A stretch of DNA of 38,590 nucleotides from [Haemophilus] felis (GTDB taxonomy: Bacteria; Pseudomonadota; Gammaproteobacteria; Enterobacterales; Pasteurellaceae), in the NCBI GenBank assembly GCA_002015125.1, contig MUYB01000046.1, positions 1-38,590 of the forward strand. Direction: 5' to 3'. Both the position numbers and the translations under genes were made by a program. Shown here piece after piece: positions 32,191 to 38,590 of this stretch; position 1 is the stretch's first letter, and each line of letters starts with the position of its first letter. The notes under the pieces were generated by a model that searched no databases, had not been told where the DNA came from, and saw only the letters and a program-made list of their open reading frames with translations.

Positions 32191-32815
32191 ACAAAAACGT
32201 GTTGAAATTTTAACTCGGTTGAGAGAGCAAAATCCTCACCCAACCACAGAGCTTAATTATAATTCACCTTTTGAGTTGCTTATCGCTGTGATCCTATCTG
32301 CACAAGCGACGGATAAAGGTGTAAATAAAGCAACGGAAAAATTATTTCCTATAGCTAATACACCACAAGCTATTCTAGATCTCGGATTAGAAGGGCTAAA
32401 AGAGTATATAAAAACCATTGGGTTATATAACAGTAAGGCAGAAAATATCATTAAAACCTGTCGAGATTTAATTGAGAAACATAATGGAGAAATTCCTCAA
32501 ACTCGTTCAGAGCTAGAAGCTCTTGCTGGCGTTGGTCGAAAAACAGCAAATGTTGTGCTCAATACAGCTTTTGGTCAGCCAACTATTGCGGTAGATACGC
32601 ATATTTTTCGCGTATCCAATCGCATGAAATTTGCGCCTGGAAAAGATGTAGTGAAAGTAGAAGAAAAACTATTAAAAGTCGTTCCAGATGAATTCAAAGT
32701 AGATGTTCATCATTGGTTAATTTTACACGGTCGCTATACCTGTATCGCCCGTAAACCACGCTGCGGTTCTTGCATTGTTGAAGATTTATGTGAATTTAAG
32801 GATAAAACGGAATAA
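32183..32815 (+). CDS. nth: Endonuclease III
   Basis: Nth is a bifunctional DNA glycosylase/AP lyase removing oxidised pyrimidines. From the ATG at 32183 it has 210 residues with the helix-hairpin-helix [14 protein letters not shown] (catalytic Lys), the aspartate in AVDTHIFR, and the C-terminal iron-sulfur cysteines C-x6-C-x2-C-x5-C. The start overlaps the rsxE stop by 8 bases, the rsx-nth linkage common in Gammaproteobacteria. Confidence 0.97.
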   Translation: MNKQKRVEILTRLREQNPHPTTELNYNSPFELLIAVILSAQATDKGVNKATEKLFPIANTPQAILDLGLEGLKEYIKTIGLYNSKAENIIKTCRDLIEKHNGEIPQTRSELEALAGVGRKTANVVLNTAFGQPTIAVDTHIFRVSNRMKFAPGKDVVKVEEKLLKVVPDEFKVDVHHWLILHGRYTCIARKPRCGSCIVEDLCEFKDKTE

Positions 32816-32822
32816 TCAAAGA

Positions 32823-32856
32823 AAAGGGGAAAGATCATCAAATCTCTCCCCTTTAT
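32823..32856 (+). terminator. Bidirectional terminator between nth and the exchanger gene
   Basis: AAAGGGGA..AGAT and ATCT..TCCCCTTT pair around a short loop, with A/T runs on both flanks, between convergent genes. Confidence 0.75.
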
Positions 32857-32861
32857 TAAAG

Positions 32862-33842
32862 TTACATAGCTGTTTTTATCAAGAAAATTGTATAGACTAC
32901 ATAGCTAAAGAATAAACTCCCTCCCGCCAAACGACCTATACGCCCCTTCATTAAAAAAGCTTTCAAGGAAAATATAAAGATGCCTAAAGTTAAGGCAGAC
33001 ATCACTAACATATCACGAGATAATACAGCTTCTTCCACTTGAATTGGGTGAATAACGCCTGCTAATCCCACAACAGCCAATGTGTTATACAAATTCGAAC
33101 CGATGATATTACCTATAGCTAAATCTACTTCTGATTTACGCGCTGCGGCAATTGAAGCAGCCACTTCAGGTAAGGAAGTACCTACCGCAACGACGGTAAG
33201 ACCTATAACGAGATCACTTACACCGAAGTATTGCGCCACTTGAATAGCTCCCCAAACCAACAATTGAGAACTCGCCATTAATAATAATAAACCTAAGATT
33301 AACCAGAAAATTGCTTTCTTAATTGGCATTAGCTGAGAATCCATTAATTCATCACCCGTATTTAACGTATTTCCTTTCATTTGTTGCATTTGTTTACGAC
33401 TTTCTCGAATCGTAGCAATTACATAGAGGATAAATACGACTAACAGAACAACAGATTCTTCACGAGAAATTGTGGTATCCCATAATAACCAACAGGAAAG
33501 TGCAGTAACGATGATTAACACAGGTAACTCTTTTGTGATCACCGTCTTATTTACACCAAGAGGAGAAATTAACGCAGTTAACCCTAAAATCAAGGCAATA
33601 TTAGTGATATTAGAGCCATAAGCGTTGCCTAAAGCTATACCTGAACTGCCATTTAATGCAGACAATCCTGAAACCACCATTTCAGGCATAGATGTGCCAA
33701 AACCAATGACTAAAATCCCAATCAATAAGGAAGACATTCCTAAATGACGAGCCAAAGATGCCGCACCGTCTACAAATCGATCCGCACTCCAAACCAACAC
33801 AACTAAGCCTACTACAATAGCAAGCAACGCTTCTAATAACAT
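32862..33842 (-). CDS. Calcium/sodium antiporter family protein (YrbG-like)
   Basis: A 326-residue membrane protein of the CaCA superfamily with about ten helices in two inverted halves. Each half carries the alpha-repeat signature: GFGTSMPEMVVSG..GNAYGSNITN and VAVGTSLPEVAAS..GNIIGSNLYN. E. coli YrbG is the nearest described relative; ion specificity cannot be read from sequence. It converges on nth. Confidence 0.88.
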   Translation of the reverse strand: MLLEALLAIVVGLVVLVWSADRFVDGAASLARHLGMSSLLIGILVIGFGTSMPEMVVSGLSALNGSSGIALGNAYGSNITNIALILGLTALISPLGVNKTVITKELPVLIIVTALSCWLLWDTTISREESVVLLVVFILYVIATIRESRKQMQQMKGNTLNTGDELMDSQLMPIKKAIFWLILGLLLLMASSQLLVWGAIQVAQYFGVSDLVIGLTVVAVGTSLPEVAASIAAARKSEVDLAIGNIIGSNLYNTLAVVGLAGVIHPIQVEEAVLSRDMLVMSALTLGIFIFSLKAFLMKGRIGRLAGGSLFFSYVVYTIFLIKTAM

Positions 33843-33946
33843 CTAAAATCCTATGAAATAAAAAGACAAGGCAAGTATCATATCTTCAATTAAAAATAAA
33901 AAGAAGAGTTCATACTCGAATAAAGGTAGTTACAGAAAAAAAATAA

Positions 33947-33972
33947 AAGCCCATAAAAGGAGATATGGGCTT
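33947..33972 (-). terminator. Terminator downstream of tRNA-Asn
   Basis: On the minus strand AAGCCCATA ... TATGGGCTT (8-base loop) is followed by TTATTTTTTTT. It lies about 65 bases beyond the tRNA 3' end. Confidence 0.8.
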
Positions 33973-33977
33973 AAAGT

Positions 33978-34032
33978 CTTTTGGCTAAATGCAAGTTTTC
34001 ATAAAAGGAGACAAATAAAAACTTGCCAAAAG
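33978..34032 (-). repeat. Bulged inverted repeat between tRNA-Asn and its terminator
   Basis: CTTTTGGC and AAGTTTT (33978-33999, separated by 7 bases) pair with AAAACTT-GCCAAAAG (34018-34032). The loop contains CATAAAAGGAGA (34000-34011), an exact 12-base direct repeat of 33952-33963, which forms part of the following terminator. Confidence 0.6.
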
Positions 34033-34037
34033 AAAAT

Positions 34038-34113
34038 TGGCTCCTCCTGCTGGACTTGAACCAGCGACATATGGATTAACAGTCCACCGTTCTACCGACT
34101 GAACTAAGGAGGA
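34038..34113 (-). tRNA. tRNA-Asn (GTT)
   Basis: A 76-base cloverleaf on the minus strand begins TCCTCCTTAGTTCAG, with anticodon GTT in ACTGTTAATC, T-loop GGTTCAAGTCC and an encoded CCA end. Confidence 0.96.
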
Positions 34114-34219
34114 ATAATTCTTTGCTACACAGAAAGAGCGCTAATAATAATGATCAGCTTATATCTTGTCAATAAAGAAAAATAAAATTTTTGGAGCTGT
34201 ATTAGATTAGCATCAATGC

Positions 34220-34225
34220 TATACT
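34220..34225 (+). promoter_or_regulatory. -10 box of the adhesin gene
   Basis: TATACT in the context GCTATACTAC lies 88 bases before the chosen adhesin ATG. The -35 position (CTGTAT) is weak. Confidence 0.45.
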
Positions 34226-34246
34226 ACAAAAATGAAAATAACTCAT

Positions 34247-34280
34247 GGGGCTAATCTACTTCAGCCCCTTATATTTTTTA
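34247..34280 (+). promoter_or_regulatory. Terminator-like hairpin in the adhesin leader
   Basis: GGGGCT (34247-34252) and AGCCCC (34263-34268) pair around a 10-base loop and are followed by TTATATTTTTT. It lies between the -10 box and the adhesin start, so it could attenuate transcription. Confidence 0.5.
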
Positions 34281-34312
34281 TCATCAACTACTTTTCATTA
34301 AGGAAAAATCAA

Positions 34313-37252
34313 ATGCAATCAAAATTAAACTTAAAGTCGAGTAAAGCTTTGTCTGTATTAGTTTCGTTGACAATTTGCGGGGGGGGGTACGCCTACGCAA
34401 AATATTTAGGAGTTAATTCAGGGACGGGTATTGAAGGTTATCAGGCAAATGCAGAAAACCAAAATGATGATGGGGCAAAGGGTAATGGTTCTTTAGCGGT
34501 AGGTAAAGCGGATTATCGCCGTGAGGATTCCGTATTAGTTTCAAACGGTATTTTCGACCAAGGGAATGGTGCCTATCTAACTATGGTAGGTAATCAGCAT
34601 TGGATACAACAAAATCAAGGAGATTTTGGGATTACCGTCTTAGGCGCAAAAGGTCAAATTAATGGACGTGGAATTATCCAAGTAGGTTTCAATAATTTTA
34701 CTTACGGACCTGGAAACATCTCAATTGGTAATAAAATAGAGGTAAACGGTACACAAGGGGAATCCATAGGGATTATTGCGACAAAACAAACTGGCGGTGC
34801 TAGAGATTTTGGCAGTTCACGAAGAGATAGCTTCGTCTTCGGGGACGGTAACGTGGGTATTGGCTCAGGGGTGCAAATTGGCGTTCGTGGACAAAATACA
34901 GGTCAACCACAATATGCTGTTGCTATAGGTTATGATACTGTAGTAAAAAAAATAGGATCTATCGCCATCGGTAGAAAGGCAGAAAATACCACGTTGGCAG
35001 GGATTGTGTTGGGTGAAGATTCCTATAGTTCGGGTTCAGGCACAAAAAATGGAGAAATGAAAGAATTAGGCTATAACCCTGCTGAAGCGACGACCACTGA
35101 TAACGCCACTTGGAAAGCAACTTTAGGGGAGTTGTCTATTGGTAGATATGATGATACAGGGGTAACCCAAAAATCTCGTCGGATTGCCAACGTAGCGGCG
35201 GGAGTATTAGAGGCTGATGCGGTTAACGTGGCACAACTTAAAGCTGTTGAACTTAAGATTCAAGATGACGCAACTCAGCCTAATAAGGTCAATATTAATC
35301 TTAAAAATGACACTTTAAAAATAGGTGGTGATGCTAATATTGAAGCAAGAGTTGTTCCCTCAACCACAACACCTACTACAACAACACCTGCTACAACAAC
35401 GGAGAAAAAATTATCCGTTACGTTAAAGCCTAATCTTACAGGTATTAGTAGCATTAGCGGTCCTAATACTACAACTGGTAATCAAACAAGCACAAAAATT
35501 GACTTTACCGACACTGCTTTAACCCTTAACGACAAAAAAATAACTGGTCTTGCAGATGGCGACCTTTCTAATAGTTCAACAGATGCCATTACAGGCAAAC
35601 AATTCGTAGAAAAAGCCAAAAAACTTGCAGAAGCATTAGGTGGAAATGCCACTGTTAGTGATACAGACGGCCAATTTACGCAACCTACCTATAATTTAAA
35701 AACAAAAAATGATGGCACGATTGGCACAACGGCAGGCAACGGCACTGGTGGTTCATATAATAATGTAGGCGATGCGTTGAATGCGTTGGATAAAGGGCTT
35801 GCCAAATTGCTTGATGAAGGGATGAAATTTAGCAATGGCCAAACAGAACAGAAAGCAAAACTAGGTAACAAAGTAACGATTGAAGCTTCTGGAACGACTG
35901 ATGCAGATAAGCTAATTACGGTAAATATTGCAAGTGATAACGCAGATGGGGCTAAATTCACACTAGGCATTGACACCACTAAACTCGCAACCAAACTGGC
36001 AACCAATACCATAGCGAATCCCCCTAATGGTGGCACGAATAATGCTGATGCTAACAAATTAGTTACCGCTTCAGGCGTTACCTCTTACACCACAGATAAC
36101 TTTGCGAAAAAAGACGGTTCAAATTTAGTGAACAATGACCAAGGTGCATTAGAGGAAGTTGCACAACAAAATTATGCGAAAGCACTTTCCAAAAATGCCA
36201 ATATTACAGAGACGGCGAAACGTAAAAATATTTTAGTTACGGATACGCAAGTAGGTAACGCCCTTGATAGATTAGAAATAAAATATAAATACAACACAGA
36301 GGCCGCAAAATCAGTCAAGCTTTCCGATGGGTTGACCTTTAAAGCAGGAACGGCGAATGGTAGTGATGTTGGAGTGGTTAAATCAGGTATCGCAATCTCA
36401 ACGGAAGCAAATGGCATTGTTACTATCGGGCTTGATAAGGCAACAAGAAATAAAATTGATTCGGCCATTGCTTCTACAAACGAATTTATTGTAGAAGCAA
36501 GTACGAATACCACTATAGCGAAAAATGACACTGAGGCAGGAAAAATCAAATATATTGTGGATGTTAAAGAAAATCTAACCAATGTAAACGCTATTAAATC
36601 AAAAGAAAACCACAACTTAACCTTGGCACGCCACAATGGTTCGCAAATAGTGTTACATTCAGACAGTATTTCGTTGACGACAGGTAAGGGTGCTGATGCA
36701 AAAACAATTCGTATCGACCAATATGGCAGACTTTCCGGTGTTGCTGATGGGGTAGAGGATGATGAGGTGGTCAATGTGAGACAATTAAATGAGAAATTTG
36801 CCCCAGTTGATAGACTTACCTCAAAAGTTAATCGTCTTGAACAAAATGCTTATGGTGGTATTGCTAGTGCAATCGCTTCTGCTAACGTGCCAACTGCACA
36901 AAACAGTACTCAAAGCCAAACCTTTGGTATTGGCGTTGGCTCATACCGCGGTGAAGCAGCCCTTGCCCTTGGTTTATCTGGACAAAACAATACAAATAAT
37001 ATGATTTGGAAAATTACAGGGGCTTATGACACAAGCGGTGCTTGGGGAGTTGGTGCAGGTATTGGCTTTGCTTTTGGAGCTAAAACGACACACAGTCAGC
37101 AACCAACGCATAGCCACACAGAAATTGGTGCGTTAAAAAATGCAGTGAGATCCTATGAAATGAAAATTAACGACCTTCATAAAAGAAATCAAAGTTATGA
37201 GGAAAGAATTCGTTTATTGGAAAGTAAAATAGAAAAATTGCTTAATAAATAG
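34313..37252 (+). CDS. Trimeric autotransporter adhesin, YadA-like, with a G9 tract in the signal peptide and a C-terminal coiled-coil extension
   Basis: The ATG at 34313 (AAGGA upstream) gives 979 residues. Residues 1-29 form a signal peptide ending AYA. Residues about 50-275 carry YadA-type head repeats (GNGSLAVGKA, GDGNVGIGSG, YAVAIGY, GSIAIGRKA), then a neck (IANVAAGVLEADAVNVAQL, from residue 291), a Thr/Pro-rich piece near 349-363, a long stalk, a second neck-like motif (VADGVEDDEVVNVRQL, about 810) and the YadA anchor (about 845-921, closing WGVGAGIGFAF). Anchors normally end the protein; here 58 more residues follow, His-rich then heptad coiled coil. Nine Gs encode Gly23-25 in the signal peptide and keep the frame open. 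Receptor unknown. An upstream ATG (34232) is open but lacks a signal-peptide fit. Confidence 0.93.
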   Translation: MQSKLNLKSSKALSVLVSLTICGGGYAYAKYLGVNSGTGIEGYQANAENQNDDGAKGNGSLAVGKADYRREDSVLVSNGIFDQGNGAYLTMVGNQHWIQQNQGDFGITVLGAKGQINGRGIIQVGFNNFTYGPGNISIGNKIEVNGTQGESIGIIATKQTGGARDFGSSRRDSFVFGDGNVGIGSGVQIGVRGQNTGQPQYAVAIGYDTVVKKIGSIAIGRKAENTTLAGIVLGEDSYSSGSGTKNGEMKELGYNPAEATTTDNATWKATLGELSIGRYDDTGVTQKSRRIANVAAGVLEADAVNVAQLKAVELKIQDDATQPNKVNINLKNDTLKIGGDANIEARVVPSTTTPTTTTPATTTEKKLSVTLKPNLTGISSISGPNTTTGNQTSTKIDFTDTALTLNDKKITGLADGDLSNSSTDAITGKQFVEKAKKLAEALGGNATVSDTDGQFTQPTYNLKTKNDGTIGTTAGNGTGGSYNNVGDALNALDKGLAKLLDEGMKFSNGQTEQKAKLGNKVTIEASGTTDADKLITVNIASDNADGAKFTLGIDTTKLATKLATNTIANPPNGGTNNADANKLVTASGVTSYTTDNFAKKDGSNLVNNDQGALEEVAQQNYAKALSKNANITETAKRKNILVTDTQVGNALDRLEIKYKYNTEAAKSVKLSDGLTFKAGTANGSDVGVVKSGIAISTEANGIVTIGLDKATRNKIDSAIASTNEFIVEASTNTTIAKNDTEAGKIKYIVDVKENLTNVNAIKSKENHNLTLARHNGSQIVLHSDSISLTTGKGADAKTIRIDQYGRLSGVADGVEDDEVVNVRQLNEKFAPVDRLTSKVNRLEQNAYGGIASAIASANVPTAQNSTQSQTFGIGVGSYRGEAALALGLSGQNNTNNMIWKITGAYDTSGAWGVGAGIGFAFGAKTTHSQQPTHSHTEIGALKNAVRSYEMKINDLHKRNQSYEERIRLLESKIEKLLNK

Positions 37253-37267
37253 ATATAAAATAACAAT

Positions 37268-37291
37268 CCGCATGTGAAAGGTGCGGTTTTT
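37268..37291 (+). terminator. Terminator after the adhesin
   Basis: CCGCA and TGCGG pair around a 9-base loop, followed by TTTTT, 16 bases after the adhesin stop. Confidence 0.75.
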
Positions 37292-37315
37292 AGAACACGC
37301 TTAAGAGCCAAGTAC

Positions 37316-37341
37316 TTCACATGCCACCAAGGGCATGTGAA
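37316..37341. repeat. Perfect inverted repeat between adhesin and gnd
   Basis: TTCACATGCC and GGCATGTGAA form a 10-base stem with a 6-base loop. Not followed by a T run. GCATGTGAA also occurs in the preceding terminator. Confidence 0.6.
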
Positions 37342-37378
37342 TTCTGACAATCACACAATAATTTTAACGTTATATCCT

Positions 37379-37412
37379 AAAAACCGCACAGTAATTTTTA
37401 CCATGCGGTTTT
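37379..37412 (-). terminator. Bidirectional terminator at the gnd 3' end
   Basis: AAAACCGCA and TGCGGTTTT pair around a 15-base loop with T/A runs on the flanks, 15 bases after the gnd stop on the minus strand. Confidence 0.7.
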
Positions 37413-37426
37413 ATTTTTAATCTTAA

Positions 37427-38590
<1,164 letters not shown>

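Noticed and set aside
34232..34312. Upstream ATG of the adhesin frame (34232)
   Set aside because: It would place 27 residues before the evident signal peptide, overlaps a terminator-like hairpin and lies close to the predicted transcription start; the ATG at 34313 has an AAGGA site and a proper signal peptide.
36172..36774. Minus-strand 200-codon frame inside the adhesin
   Set aside because: Shadow of the repetitive stalk coding sequence; composition follows the sense codons and no start signals are seen.

Overview
The window looks like a chromosomal piece from a Pasteurellaceae bacterium close to Haemophilus. It is AT-rich, and most proteins read as Haemophilus-type orthologues: the rimP-nusA-infB cluster behind an initiator tRNA, arcC/ornithine carbamoyltransferase, purC, ackA-pta, and rsxABCDGE-nth. 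This assignment rests on remembered protein families, not on a search. The 9-base Haemophilus uptake signal (AAGTGCGGT), expected about every 1.2 kb in H. influenzae, was found only once exactly by eye, inside an insertion sequence. The species is therefore left open.

Layout. 1-7.6 kb (minus strand): tRNA-fMet, tandem terminators, then rimP-nusA-infB closed by a terminator, and a separate unit rbfA-truB-selD with its own -10 box. 7.7-10.4 kb (minus): a decayed arginine deiminase-type locus. Ornithine carbamoyltransferase is intact, carbamate kinase has one nonsense codon, and the YfcC-type transporter is frameshifted, truncated and joined to the tail of an Lrp/AsnC regulator. 10.7-13.9 kb (minus): argG, a YeeZ-like epimerase, purC. 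13.9-15.7 kb: an IS605-type element with divergent tnpA and a frameshifted tnpB, lying between purC and its PurR-controlled promoter. 15.9-20.1 kb: prfC (+) facing cvpA-purF (-, second PurR box), then yfbV. 20.4-26.5 kb: ackA and pta (+), a YdjA-type nitroreductase (-), sppA (+). 26.7-32.8 kb (+): rsxABCDGE-nth, the membrane electron-transport complex plus endonuclease III. 32.9-34.1 kb (-): a Na+/Ca2+ exchanger-family protein and tRNA-Asn. 34.3-37.25 kb (+): a trimeric autotransporter adhesin. 37.4-38.6 kb: a wrecked gnd abutting an internal piece of hemB.

Themes. (1) Housekeeping clusters (translation, purine synthesis, acetate metabolism, redox) are intact, while accessory catabolic genes are decaying. 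(2) The adhesin has a G9 tract inside its signal peptide, suited to phase variation, and an unusual 58-residue C-terminal extension after the membrane anchor that ends in a textbook heptad coiled coil. (3) The IS insertion separates purC from its operator/promoter, and the predicted guide of its omega-RNA would be the purC start region. (4) Some lesions lie in homopolymers and could be sequencing errors. The nonsense codons, the internal deletion and the two gene-gene junctions are not of that type, although the gnd/hemB join near the window edge could be an assembly chimera.
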